Of a stretch of DNA of 64,000 bases, positions 21,371 to 32,345 are shown piece after piece. The position numbers and the translations under genes are program-made. The notes under the pieces are model-generated. The model had not been told where the DNA came from, made no database searches, and saw only the letters and a list, made by a program, of their open reading frames with translations. Numbering within the stretch: the first letter of the stretch is position 1; every line of letters starts with the position of its first letter. This DNA is from Rhyacophila brunnea (lineage: Eukaryota; Arthropoda; Insecta; Trichoptera; Rhyacophilidae): the NCBI GenBank assembly GCA_022495005.1, contig JAGYXB010001414.1, positions 1,240,001-1,304,000 on the forward strand, in the 5' to 3' direction.

Positions 21371-22340
21371 GGGCAGAGCGGGGTCACTTGATCGTGATTT
21401 TGCTCAAAGCAGTATAGCTTCTAATTAATGAAGAAATAAGAAATGATATCTTTTAAACCAGTTAAGTTGTTTATTTGGTCATGTAACTTCATCAAAAAAC
21501 TGTAACAAAGACGATGTTTACAAGACTAAATTTACATTAATGTCACAAATGTCAGATGGCTCAGTTGACCCCACTAGGTGGGGTCAACTGCGCCACCCAA
21601 TGGGGTCAGTTGAGCCAGTGGGCGTAGAAAGGTTTTTTTCATCAGAGCAATATAAAATACAAACAAAAAAAATCTTTCTTAAATCCTTAATCCAAGTTAT
21701 TAGAAAACAATAGGAACATATAGTTATACTTGTCTGTACTTTTTTCTTCTTTTGGAGATTTTTAGTTTTCTTAACAGGTCGTGTCTCTTCATCAGATTCA
21801 GAGGAACTCTTCAAAATAGCTTTCTTCACTGTCAGTTTCTTCGACTTTACTATCTTCTTGCTACCCTCACTTTTCCGTTTACTTTGTTCTGCAGCAAGCT
21901 GGTCCTTCTCAGGTGTATCTGTTACTTTCAGGTGTACGTTTGTTATGGCTCAAATGACCCCTTCCCCAAATTATTACTAATTGGATTGAGCCACCCAAAG
22001 ACTATTGAAAATAGATTATTTTTGATACTGTCATCGCATAAACACATTATTTTTAAATCAAAATACATTTACTTGATTGCCGTAACACCACAGACATGTG
22101 CTTGAGAGTCTTGAGACCAAAAAGTATGAGGAACTGCTTTCTTTACTTTTGGCGTGAAAATAGTAACATCGCACGTTCACAGTCACATCGAACACCGGAC
22201 GGTGACTGATGCAATTGCGGATTGGCTGTCTTCCCCTCCCGCTTTGTTCGGAATCCACCGCTTGTATTTATAATGCAGCATAAGAGTGATACTAGGGGTG
22301 GCTCAGGTGACCCCGTGGCTCAAATGACCCCGCTCTGCCC
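21371..22340 (-). mobile_element. Element E: TA-flanked element with GGCTCAAATGACCCC repeats
   Basis: TIRs gggcagagcggggtca(c/t)ttga on both ends, bordered by TA (21369-21370, 22341-22342). hAT-C1 has the uninterrupted sequence (cccgtacccca), giving the empty site. Copies of ggctca(a/g)(a/g)tgacccc or tggggtca(a/g)ttgagcc recur internally on both strands (about 21555-21620, 21948-21962, 22298-22340). 970 bp. The TA target and repeated TIR core resemble element D. A Tc1/mariner/pogo-type origin is an inference. Confidence 0.85.
21700..21925 (-). pseudogene. Lysine/serine-rich protein tail within element E
   Basis: The minus strand encodes PEKDQLAAEQSKRKSEGSKK, then VKKAILKSSSESDEETRPVK, then KTKNLQKKKKVQ, before losing sense. 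Strongly basic with an acidic serine patch. Such tails are common after the DDE domain of pogo/Tigger-like transposases and after many nuclear proteins; there is no diagnostic motif. Position inside E suggests the end of its lost transposase. Confidence 0.4.
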
Positions 22341-22690
22341 TACCCCAGGGGTACGCGTACCACACTTTGGGAAACACTGCTCTAGACCAAGCGGGTAGCA
22401 CAGCCGATATTATTTGAGTAATGTTTTAGCATACTAGGTGCACATGTACAACATGGTCGCTGTTAGTCACTTCCAATCCGCCAGTCGCTGATGACACGCT
22501 CATCGGTTACCGCCACTATGCCTCCATTTTAATAAAAACTAGAAGAAACTGTACAAATATATCGCCATGTATTGTGAAAATATGTAAAAATAATTATATG
22601 ATAAGATGAAAAATAGCCTATGGAACTAATTTATATTCTCCTCCTTGCCCCCCCCCAATATTAAATCCTGGGTGCGCCACTGGGTAGAGG

Positions 22691-23122
22691 TACCTATCAC
22701 CGTGGGTTTCGATAGTTTTACCATGAAACAAGGCATAGTCAGAAGGATGCCGAACGAGAAAATATGATGCAGTAGGCGCGATATTACCTTCCTATCTACA
22801 TAAGACAGTTTTTTACATACTTTGGATGATATTTTATTCTTTTTAATATGTTCATACACAGGTAGGTAGGTCGCCTCATCTATTTCCTGGAAAATAACCA
22901 CTGAACCTGTAGCACTCTTGATTTGGTCCGCCAATTAAGATAGACAGAACAGATGAAAATGCGAAAGCCAGTCGCAATACTTATAGGTACCTACCAAGAT
23001 GTCGATGGCATTTTTGGTTTATAGGTAATTAATGATGGGCAAGCCATTGGTCGTAAAGCCTCCCTAAATATCCTCAAATATTACCACAAGCTTTAATCTT
23101 TAATTTAATGCATATTGTCATA
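22691..23122. repeat. Spacer and P1, partial copy of repeat P
   Basis: From about 22963 the sequence gcgaaagccagtcg through cctcaaatattacca matches 31681-31800 and 40136-40262. This copy is cut by element N at 23123. The 102-codon minus-strand frame at 22626-22934 has no recognisable domain. Confidence 0.45.
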
Positions 23123-23756
23123 TTGCGCATCTATTCTATACACAAGATTGCTTTCGGCCAGCTACGGCAGCTAACTAGGGTAGGATACAGGGAACTCAGA
23201 AATAATGGGAATTGAAATACATAACGGGTAAGGCGATAACAGGTAACCGACTCGAGTAAGGAAGAATCCGGGTTAAACTTACACACGTGTCAAGAATACG
23301 TTTTACGTTTAATACTGAAAACTGCTCTCGGTTTATGCATTTACGTTCATTTAATGTTGGTGTATTACACACACTATTGCACGTGCATAATGCGTGTTTC
23401 ATTTTCGTAGGACACTCACACATTCAAAACCCTGCATCAAGATGCGGCGTATTGAATATAGCCTATCGGTATTCTATTTATTACTTGTTCTGTGGTAGGA
23501 AAGTATCGAAATATTAACACTTATTGTAACAATTACACTAAGTTAGCCGTCTAAACAGTCAAAACTGACTACCTCGCTCTGAAATTTATCATAGCCAAGA
23601 GGGGTGCTGTTAAAACATAGCACTTATTGTAACAATTAAACAATTACAACTAACGTATTGTAATTATTTACATACATTGTATTCTAATACTTTCCTACCT
23701 TATATCTAGCGGTTTTAGCGGCCGAAAGTAGTCTTGTGTATATAATAGATGCGCAA
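23123..23756. mobile_element. Element N: 634 bp with ~40-bp TIRs
   Basis: Left ttgcgcatctattctataca, continuing caagattgctttcggcc, is matched inversely at the right (ggccgaaagtagtcttgtg, then tataatagatgcgcaa), with about 4 mismatches in 38 bp. An internal direct repeat cacttattgtaacaatta occurs at about 23518 and 23620. No ORF with recognisable motifs. Clear target duplication not seen. Confidence 0.7.
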
Positions 23757-23840
23757 GTGTAGGTAAATATTGAAAATGACATAGGTATGTTACCTAGGAT
23801 GTTTGATCGTTAGCTTATAACTTATAACAACATTATGTTA

Positions 23841-23995
23841 GGCCCCTTACGCACTGTCAACCAGTCGATGGCAACCACAAACCATAAGAAAGGAAAATAT
23901 CTAGCATTTACGCACGTGGTTGCGGCAACCACCCAAAGTTTCTGGTTGTTGGCAACCATGATTGCAGGAGACCAGTCGACGGTACGTACAAGGCC
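23841..23995. mobile_element. 155-bp PIF/Harbinger-like MITE
   Basis: Ends ggccccttacgcactgtcaa and, inverted, ggccttgtacgtaccgtcga match at 14 of 20 bases. TTA flanks both sides (23838-23840, 23996-23998), the target size and sequence of PIF/Harbinger elements. An inner palindrome ggttgcggcaacc is near the centre. Non-coding. Confidence 0.55.
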
Positions 23996-24235
23996 TTAGT
24001 GAAAGCAGATAGATACTTTGTAGATAATACTTTGTAGCTATTCAATTTGATTTTAGACTTGATTTACCATAGGGCTAAAGTGGCTAAAGCCAGAGTCCAA
24101 AATGGCACTCGTTTTGCTTGTGCGATGATCGTATAGCTGACAGCTGTTTCCTACATGTAGGTAGGTATTGTAATCTAACTGCTCAGCGAATGGTTTTGAT
24201 TTTTTTTAAATTTTTGAATTTAGCGGCAACATGAA

Positions 24236-24490
24236 GTTCTATAATGTCGTACATAACGGGTTCAAATCCCGGGTTTATAAAGATATCACATGTTATTTTT
24301 CAGTGTATGTTTGGCCTCAGAGTATGGACCTAATAGGTTAAACAGTGACTATCACCCATTTTTCGTAAAAAAGGCTTTTTCAAAACCTCTTCGTGATGTG
24401 GCAAAGATTCACTTTGGATTGTAAGGCCAATGGAAAAAGCTGCATTAAAAATAGTCTTCATTCTCGTCAAATGATGACCCGTCAATAAAA
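24236..24490 (+). repeat. tRNA-derived SINE, older subfamily
   Basis: Has a Pol III B-box-like gggttcaaatcc at 24259, then a body with cagagtatggacctaatagg and catttttcgtaaaaa, as in the SINEs at 26754, 31930 and 60691. The 3' half (gcaaagattcactttggatt) matches instead the SINE at 35700. The A box is eroded. Confidence 0.6.
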
Positions 24491-24991
24491 ATGTCTTATT
24501 TTTTTCTACTATGCATAATTTCTGATAAAATTATTCAAGGACCAATGTTATATTATTACAACGTTTTTATTAGCTCGTATTTTTATTTGTCCGGTGGTTG
24601 TTTATCCGGTACAAATCTTGCAATCGATTTTTAACTAACTTCCCGACTAGCTAGACATTTCAAACTTTTAGAATATATCAGAACACGATGACAATGCATT
24701 CTTTCAATACTTTTAGCCATCTTTAAGTAGAATTGAATTCATTTTCAGTTAATCCTGTTTTGTATGAAAATTTATTTCGGAAGAAATCCGTAATCCAATC
24801 CACTATTATTGGTTGCTAGGGATCTGGGGTCCTAGCAACTAAATTATTAATATACCTATACGCGCGTTACTATGTAAATCAATATAAAATGACATTTCAT
24901 TTAGAATATGTAGGCACCTAATTGAGTCGAACATTTCCAAAGTTCACCTTGTCCATTTTGTTTGGTTTAGAGATATTCACGAAAAACGTTA

Positions 24992-25430
24992 ATGGAACCT
25001 CTATATGAAATTTTTTTTTTTAATGAAATTGAAATAAATACCTATCTAAAAATATGTACTTATGCTTGCGAAAAACACATCGTTTTATAAAATATTATAC
25101 ACAGTTTTTTAAATATTTAAAGATTTGTCATAGACAGATGACTTTTGACACAAGTTTTATGGACTTGTTGCATTTTGGAAATGTTTCTATGGACAAGGTG
25201 AGTTATGGTGAATCGTGTATGGAACCTCTACATGAATAAAAATAATTTCTCCTTTTTTAATCAAATTGAAATAAATATAATGAAAAGATATGCTTGCGAA
25301 AAAGACATCGTTTTTTAAAATGTCATACACAGTTTTTGAAATATTTAAAGATTTGTCATGGACAAGATGACTTTTGACACAGTTTTATGGACAGAACGAA
25401 TTTGGAAATTGGACGCTATTTTTCAACCGT
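24992..25430. repeat. Diverged tandem duplication, ~227-bp period
   Basis: The words atggaacctcta, gcttgcgaaaaa, acatcgtttt, atacacagttttt, aatatttaaagatttgtcat and atgacttttgacaca appear in the same order in two adjacent units starting at 24992 and 25219. Numerous substitutions and small indels show it is old. No coding role seen. Confidence 0.85.
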
Positions 25431-25559
25431 TATACTGGCTGCAAAAGACTAGATATTATTGGAAATTATAGACGTGAAATAGTGTGTTGCAACCTTCAAA
25501 TACACCAATATTGAATGGGCGTCAGTGCATAAACCTTGAGCAGTTGTCAGAGTCTAGAG

Positions 25560-25951
25560 CAGGGATGGCGAACCTTTTTATGTTAGTATGCGTGGCAAAA
25601 TTTCCTAAATATTATTTTTTGACTTTTGACGTGCCGAGCAGTTTTTCATGGATAAAAAAGTAGTTTTTAAGAATGATGATGTTCTAGATATCACTCACAG
25701 AACATAGCATATCTAGATGTAGCTTTATTACATTTTTTTAATTACGTCATAGGAGGATACATTTCGGTCCACCAATTTTGAAACTGTACCAGAATTAACT
25801 AAAAGCTTCACCATTTTTTTTTCGTTTTTTATTTTGGTAACTACAGCTATTTTTGTGGGTATAAAGATTAAAGTGTTCGGCACGTCAGACTGTCGTAAAA
25901 TAATATTTGGGAAATTTTGGCACGCCTACGTAAAAAGGTTCCCCAACCCTG
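25560..25951 (+). mobile_element. hAT-like MITE, cagggatggcgaacc family
   Basis: Left cagggatggcgaaccttttt and, inverted from the right, cagggttggggaaccttttt match closely, followed on both sides by tggcaaaatttcc. The upstream 8-mer is gtctagag; the downstream 8-mer atgtagga does not match, so one side has changed. A second partial copy is at 745-1075. Confidence 0.75.
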
Positions 25952-26753
25952 ATGTAGGATGAAGTAATCACCACTTTACCTACAAGTTGGATTTGATTTC
26001 AATACAAACGTCTAATGAATAGAGTAACAAAATTAAATGATTAATACATGCACAATATGCATATACCTACCTACCAACAAAATATTCGCATTTTTGCTGA
26101 TCATGACTATGGAATGCGAAATTGCTTTGCAAATAAAATTTGTATAAATATGCAGCTAATTCTGTTTTGGTTGCAGTTTTTTTTATTTAAATTCTCAAAA
26201 TATTTGTTTGACTTTGAATACATTGAAAAATGTCAAAGGAGTGACGTCATCCCTGTTTTTGTTCAGACGGTTGTAGGTAACTATACCTACATACATAATA
26301 TATTTTAAGAAGCGTACCTACCTACGTCAAAATATCATTTAAGTAAATTATTTTTACGATTTTTAAGACTATGGGCAATAAAATAATTAATAATAATCTA
26401 CAATAATTTAAAATAAAAAAATGAAATGGGTACCTACCTAATTATTTGCAGCTAAATATAACATGTTAGGTAATTACGTAACCTACCTACGTGTACCTAC
26501 TTAGGTATCTACCTATAAGAGTATTTAAATTTCAAAACAGCTATAGGTATCTAGGTATGTACCATGTAAAATGGTTTAGGATTAGATTTTAGATCAATGA
26601 TACCTTATGAGGTTCCGCAGATCGCTATGATTCGCAGAGATTGTAGGTATAAATTGTTGTGGCGAACCTACTGTAAAGGTAGAATATTATACTGTACTTA
26701 TCAATATATAGGTACCTACCTACCCATATAATACATATTATATTTATATTGAT
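25952..26753. other. No gene; AT-rich with TACC tracts
   Basis: Open frames here are short and motif-free. GTAGGTAC tracts at 26270-26330, 26430-26520 and 26700-26730. Confidence 0.5.
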
Positions 26754-27012
26754 ACAATGGCCGCGTGGCTTACGCTCCGGTCTATAGCGTCGAGGGTCCC
26801 AGGTTCGAATCTTGGGTCTGACAAGTACCTACACATATTATTTTTCAATTTGTGTATGAGTCAGAGTACTGACCTACCAGGTTGAGCTTGGCTGACATCC
26901 ATTTCTCGTAAAAATAAAATCTGTTAATACAAAACCTCCACCCTGTGGAGGCCCATAATATGATCCTATTTTAGGATGTCGGACATGGTCGAAAGAAATA
27001 AGAAAAGAAATA
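26754..27012 (+). repeat. tRNA-derived SINE copy
   Basis: tRNA-like head with A-box region tggccgcgtggctta and B box ggttcgaatct. Body reads tgagtcagagtactgaccta, ctgacatccatttctcgtaaaa and the hairpin ctccaccctgtggag, ending in an A/G-rich tail. The same structure is found at 31930-32197 (minus) and 60691-60942. It has GTACCTAC at 26825 where the copy at 60766 has GTAC. Confidence 0.85.
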
Positions 27013-27103
27013 TATATCTACTTAGACAAACTTTTCAATTTTTAAAAAATTGAACTAGGTAGGTAGAGAGAGGAGCTACGTTTAGTTTTGGTACTTCTAG
27101 AAC

Positions 27104-27524
27104 CATGGCCCCCACATCCTGAAGCGGGCCACCAGGCCACGACGTTTGAAACCCCCCCCCAACCTATCGCTAAGATTAAGGACAGAGTAATGTTCTACAG
27201 TAGTGTTCCCCAAATGATATTCCGCTATATTATTAACTCCAGGATTACGTAAAAAATGTATTCCGTGTTCAAATTCACTTGAATTGTCGGCTCACAAGGA
27301 CTTATCGCGACCCCCTTTTGTGAAACACGCTAAAAATAATTATCTAATAATTAGCTAATAATAAAATCATATTCGCAAAATAGACCGCAGGCGACTTTTT
27401 TACTATTAGAGAAAATTTGTGGTGTGTGTTTATCTCACTTAAATGTTCAACCCGCCACTCGGGCCCCCCCTAAGCCTCGTCCCCTAGGCTCGAGCCCTGT
27501 CAGCCCCCCATTGTGGGGGCCATG
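27104..27524 (+). mobile_element. A5, family A MITE
   Basis: Starts catggcccccacatcctgaa, ends gtgggggccatg. The 8-bp target duplication tctagaac is perfect (27096-27103, 27525-27532). The centre is more diverged than in A3. Confidence 0.95.
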
Positions 27525-27532
27525 TCTAGAAC

Positions 27533-28563
27533 TCATGTGTTTTCGGAAAACACGCGAGCTTTTGGCAATCTTTGACCTCGGCTGTTGAACGAGATTTGAT
27601 GAAGTGTAAATACACTGATTCACGTAATTTTCTTTGTAACCCGCTCACCCCGAAGACGAGGATTGCTCAACACTTCCGTGTTTACGAAAAAACTCATAGG
27701 TACCTAAGTACCTATGCCAGGATCAAAAATTTAGTTCGTCTGTATACCTACTCTATAAAGGCACCTACAAACGTAGATGCTTGCCTCATCACGTTTATTA
27801 TTATCTACCATTATCAATATTGTGTATATGAAACCTGCTTTAAAAGATGAGCGGATTCCAGGCGCGCACACCGGGCGTAAAATGTTATGGTAGGGGGTCC
27901 ATTTGGAAAAATATCTATAATAATTGACAGGAGGTGACGGTGTTAATAAAATCTACGGGTGCCACTGATTTCCGCATTTACCCCGCCTCCTACTTATAAA
28001 TAGCTCGTCATTGCTTCTACCGTTGACCCCCGAACTTTTCCGGGTACCTAGACACTCCGCACTTTGGGTAATTGACACGTGGCCTGCAGTGACAACTACG
28101 GGTGCTCACGTACCTACCTACTATACTATAGATAGGTGCGAGTTATTGTGACCTGTCGCATCCACGAGTTGATTTCGAATGCCGAATTCGTAGACTAACG
28201 ATCATACCTAATTGCCTATTAGGATCGTTAGTTTTCGTTTGTGTCATCCTCGCTTTTAGACATCCTTCGTCAGAATATTTAAGCAAACATCGGAATATTG
28301 CATGATTCCACCAATTCATGAGATCCACTTGCGTGTCATAGAATGCCGAAAAAAAGGGGCCAACTCATTGAGGAGGTTGTTCGGCTGCCAAATCATTATA
28401 TTTATGGGGTGATTTGTAAAGCTATTGCATATAGGCAGGTAGGTAGGTACATTAAATACCTACTTGGGTATACCTAAGTATTAGGTATTGTAGTTTGATA
28501 AATATTTATTTTAACGTAAATATAGGTAGGTACTTGCTTACCTAATAAAATGAGTTTTTTAAC
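27533..28563. other. No gene recognised; mixed composition
   Basis: Somewhat less AT-rich than average around 27860-28090, including a TATA-like tataaatag at about 27996. Nothing coding could be supported. Confidence 0.45.
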
Positions 28564-28565
28564 TA

Positions 28566-29180
28566 CAGTCGCACTCGGTTATTACGATCACGAATATAGC
28601 GTGATCTCGGATGTAACGAGGAAACATTCGTTGACATTTTAGTTTAGGATTTTCTCTATAAGTACATATTTTACTGTTATACCGAGCTAAAATATGGTCA
28701 AAATTTTTCTTAAAACTGTTAATGTGTCGATCGTTTAAAAACATTTTGACCCTAAAAGCAATAAAATCCTACCGGACAGGATGCCGCCGGAATCAGATTA
28801 CGTTTATATGACACTAGTTAAGTGTCTAAGTACCTATCTACCTAATTGGTGTTTTCGCCGACAATATTGAAAAAGTATAATTAGGTAGGTAGGTACTTTG
28901 ACATTGCATGTAAAAAATCTAAAAATCCAAGGTTTGTGAAGTCACTGGGTAGGTAGGTAGGTAGGTACCTACCAGCGTTCATTACAATAAACAACTTCTT
29001 TTGTATGAATGCCATGCTTGTTTCGGGGAAAAATTCTAATTGTGTATTTTTGTTTGAATTGCGACTTTTTGTGTTATGTGACCGCTTATTTAAAAATACA
29101 AATTCTCTGATATAACGAGTAACGCTTATACGAGCAAATTCAGTCGGTCCCATCTTCCTCTTAATAGCCAAGTTCCACTG
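28566..29180. mobile_element. 615-bp pogo/Tigger-like MITE
   Basis: Left cagtcgcactcggttattac and, inverted from the right, cagtggaacttggctattaa resemble each other. TA flanks both ends (28564-28565, 29181-29182). Core words of the type ctcgg.ta.aacgag recur internally (28605-28620, 28680, 29108-29125), as is usual for pogo-like TIR motifs. No transposase frame recognised. Confidence 0.7.
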
Positions 29181-29266
29181 TAGGTATGTAGGACGTAGGT
29201 AGGTATTGGAAGAACGTTTTGTTGGAAACTTGTTGGTGTGGAAATGAAATCACTGCGGGTAGGGGG

Positions 29267-30378
29267 CAATGTTCCCTGTAAGGTGTGCGCGTTTGCGCGC
29301 GCACACCTACCAAAATGTGTCCGCACACATGTTATCATCCCCCGCACAGTCCTCAGACAAAAATATTGTAAAAGAAAGTTTCCTTTGCCAGATTTTAGGT
29401 GTGTTAGGTGTACGTAACAAACAATAATTCAAGTGAACAATACTATTGGTTGCATAGTTTACATAATATAACATGGTAGATAGGTACAATTATATATTTA
29501 TTAATTAAGTAAGATAGAAAACTTACCCCCTAAAAATGTCAAAAAGGAGTGGATATGACATTTTAAATGCGATCATTAAGAAGAAATCATGCGATAAATT
29601 TAAATTTGGAATGGCTCTCTGAAATCATCGAAACAGAAATGCCATCTTCAATCCATTCGCAAAAAGTGAAAATTGGTGATATATTTTATTTATTCGGAAA
29701 CAGATGATTGTCTCAAATGTATCATATGCTCCGCAGCAAATATGCAAGGAGAATTCACGTCTGGAAAGAAGTGGATTGAGAGATTGTATCTTTTAAAAAG
29801 GCATTTAAGTCAAAAAGTAGGTACACCGGGATGCTGTTACGAAATTGAAAAATTTAAAAAAGGTTTACTTTTGAAAATAATGACGGAAACACCCGAAGAA
29901 CGAACGAATAGGATTGAGATCGCTGAGCGCAAAAAATCTGGTTGCGATCTAGTTAAAGTATTAATTGATAATGTACTATTGGCTATAAAAATAAATGCTT
30001 CTATGGTTTATGCACAAGATATTCATATTCATGTATCTAAATACACGTCATACCTATATTCCCGAAAGTTAAAAAAGCGAAAAGTAAAAATTGTGCGTTC
30101 GAATTTGTCGAATGCATTGATGCAGTCATTCACAAATATTTTTTTGACGAATTACGGAAATCTCGGTTTCATACATTAATTATTGTTGATGAAAGTACGG
30201 ATATATCTGTGCAACAAAATGCTAATTTTGTACGTTAATTAGGAAATTAATAAATACTTTAAAATAAAAGTTTTAATGACAAATTGTATGTGTGTGTTTG
30301 TGGGAGTGACGGGTGATAGATACTGCTCAGATGCGTTGATGATCCGCACACACGATAGAAAAATTAGAGGGAACGTTG
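29267..30378 (+). mobile_element. 1.1-kb hAT element with matched target duplications
   Basis: TIRs caatgttccctgtaa and, inverted, caacgttccctctaa. The 8-bp target duplication gtaggggg is perfect (29259-29266, 30379-30386). Just inside the left TIR is a strong palindrome of gtgtgcgcg/cgcgcgcacac. Contains a broken transposase N-terminal half. Confidence 0.92.
29673..30239 (+). pseudogene. hAT transposase N-terminal part with DESTD box
   Basis: An open stretch starts with a zinc-finger-like segment (CLKCIICSAA, spacing to LYLLKRHLSQK) followed by helical, lysine-rich sequence. After a frameshift near 30090 the frame continues NCAFEFVECIDAVIHKYFF, DELRKSRFHTLIIVDESTD, ISVQQNANFVR and then stops at 30237-30239. 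IIVDESTD is the first catalytic-Asp box of hAT transposases. The rest of the RNase-H fold, the insertion domain and the C-terminal dimerisation domain are absent, so this is an internally deleted, dead copy. Confidence 0.75.
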
Positions 30379-30386
30379 GTAGGGGG

Positions 30387-31680
30387 GTATTAAAATATTA
30401 ATACTTATAGTTAATCAGCGCTCCCAGACTTTTAATTTAGCACTAGGTACCTACACCTCTGTTTAAACCACCTTCCCACCTAGCATTAGCAAATATGGCA
30501 GTGCCATATACCTACCTATAACTTACTTGGGTACCAACCAACACAATGGCAAGTGAAAACGGAACTCTTTTCTTACGAGTGATAGTTCCATTTGGCCAAG
30601 ATGTTGATAATCACAACTCAATTAAAAAACTAATGCGAATAACACATTTTTTTTCTTTCGGCAAACAGATGTTCAATTTCTCAGTGTTGAAAAGAAAGAA
30701 AAATATCCCAGGTCCGCACTCGGAATAAGGCCGATGAAAAGGGTGCGGCTTAAATCAGCACTCAAAAGAATTCTGGATAAAGCCGCGCGGGCTGTTTTTT
30801 TCTTTTTCATTTTTTTCTCTCTCTTGTGTTGTGTGCGTCGCTGTTCCAGTGAGCTGATTGTATCAGGCGCCTTAAGGAGGTAGAAGGAATCGCTGGATCT
30901 CAACATTTCAGTAAATAAAAAAAATCTTAATTAAAAGTTTAGATCCAAAATAGTGTGTAGGTACCTATTAGAAGTGGGTACTTCGGCAATTGATTAATAT
31001 TATTTTTTCCATGTTTCCCATGAGTTGGCCGTTGTATGAGGCATTGGTACACATCTTATTCAGCATGAAAAGAATGTTGGCTGTATCTATCCAATATTTG
31101 ATATCTTTTTAAATTGAGTGGTGAGTTTAGACCAGAGTAACATTCATAATTATGCTCGTATGTGGCCTTTAGGTGCGTCATTCAATGTGATCTTAATGTT
31201 AATTTTGCAAAATAAACCGTTTTATCTACCTTATGTACCTACCTAAGTACCTACGTCCTATTAGGTAAGTGTGTTTTCGTTCGATTTTTAAATGTTTTTA
31301 TTTTCATCCTAAAATTAAATAATTACCTATTGCACCTATTTATACGTATAGAATGCTATTTATACGTATAGAATGTTGTCGCAACAGAGGTTGGTTAGCT
31401 GTAGCAATCTTTTTTCTTCATTTCTTTTATTTTACGACTAAAAATATATTTACATAAGTAGGTAGGTATATTGAGGCGACAATTTCGCGTTGGCAACTAA
31501 GATTGGCGAGGCCCTGTGTGTACCTACCTACCTACATAATTAATATGTTCTTAAGTGTTTTCAAATATTTAGACTAAATACAAAATATAAATATCTATTT
31601 ATCAATTACTGGCTTAGAAAACAGGACCTGGTAATTGAGCGACGATTATAAGCACAAAACAGATTATTACCTAAGAAAGA
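30387..31680. other. No gene recognised
   Basis: Short open frames (for example 30546-30728 plus) lack motifs. A locally GC-rich bit near 30700-30900 was not identified. GGTA tracts at 30960, 31230-31260 and 31460-31540. Confidence 0.45.
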
Positions 31681-32345
31681 AATGCGAAGGCCAGTCGTCA
31701 TAAACCGAGTATTTGAATTGAAGCCAGTTTTGGTTTAGGAAAACGCAATATATCTATACAAATCCCCTAAATGCCCTCAAATATTACCAATATTGAATGC
31801 GCTTTCCATATCCACCTACGTGACACTTTAAAATACATACGTATGTAGGTAGGTGTAATACAGATGTGTAAGTACCTATTAGGTAAATAACTATTGAAAT
31901 TAACAAGGGTAAGTAGGTACTTATTATTTTCTTCTTTCTTTCGACCATCTTCGATCCTAATATGATCATAATATGAGCTCCACAGAGTGGAGGTTTGTAT
32001 TAACAGAATTTTATTTTTACAAGAAATGATGTCAGCGACTTGCTGACCAAATGATGACAGCTCAACCTATTTGGTCCATACTCTGACTGGAAACACAAAT
32101 TGAAAAATAATCTGTGTATTTACCAGACCCAGGATTCGAACCTGGAAGCCACGGCATTATAAGCCGACGCATAAGCCGTTCGGCCATCGTGGGCGTATTA
32201 TAATTTAACATGTTTATGTTTATTCCATATCTCTCCAAACTCGATAATCGTACCTTCGTACAGCCACACCCATAAGTCAACCCACTACCCTTATTGCTGT
32301 GTTCCCTAGTTGTAAGTAATGCATAGGTCTGCGGCCGGTTGCACG
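31681..32345. repeat. P-O repeat unit split by a SINE
   Basis: Part P (31681-31800, gcgaaggccagtcg to ccctcaaatattaccaatat) and part O (32211-32345, aacatgtttatgtttattcc to gctgtgttccct) appear in the same order and spacing class at 40136-40530. A reverse SINE lies between them here and is lacking there. Confidence 0.5.
31930..32197 (-). repeat. tRNA-derived SINE, minus strand
   Basis: Reverse-complemented it reads gatggccgaacggcttatgc (A-box region), then ccaggttcgaatcctgggtc (B box), then the shared SINE body and the ctccactctgtggag hairpin. The A box resembles the class II (Ser/Leu) tRNA pattern. Confidence 0.85.

Larger units (their letters stand above)
20787..22379 (-). mobile_element. 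hAT-C2 inside B3, carrying element E
   Basis: Left end cagtgttccccaaacttt, right end aaagtgtggtacgcg in reverse sense. The 8-bp target duplication ctctagac is perfect (20779-20786, 22380-22387). It corresponds to hAT-C1 but lacks D and the RTE LINE. The minus strand at about 21040-21300 keeps the same decayed C-terminal transposase region. Confidence 0.92.
19840..22682 (-). mobile_element. Element B3 (hAT-like), sister of B2
   Basis: Left end cagtggcgcacccagg, right end cctgggtgcgccactg. The 8-bp target duplication ggtagagg is perfect (19832-19839, 22683-22690). In reverse orientation it holds A4 and hAT-C2 in the same internal positions as in B2, but hAT-S2 and D are absent and element E is added. 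It therefore provides empty sites for two insertions in B2. Confidence 0.95.

Noticed and set aside
22626..22934. 102-codon minus ORF
   Set aside because: It begins in unremarkable DNA, runs into the terminus of element B3 and contains no recognisable motif.
25560..25951. Perfect 8-bp target duplication for this hAT-like MITE
   Set aside because: The flanks gtctagag and atgtagga match at only 4 of 8 positions, so only the TIRs are claimed.
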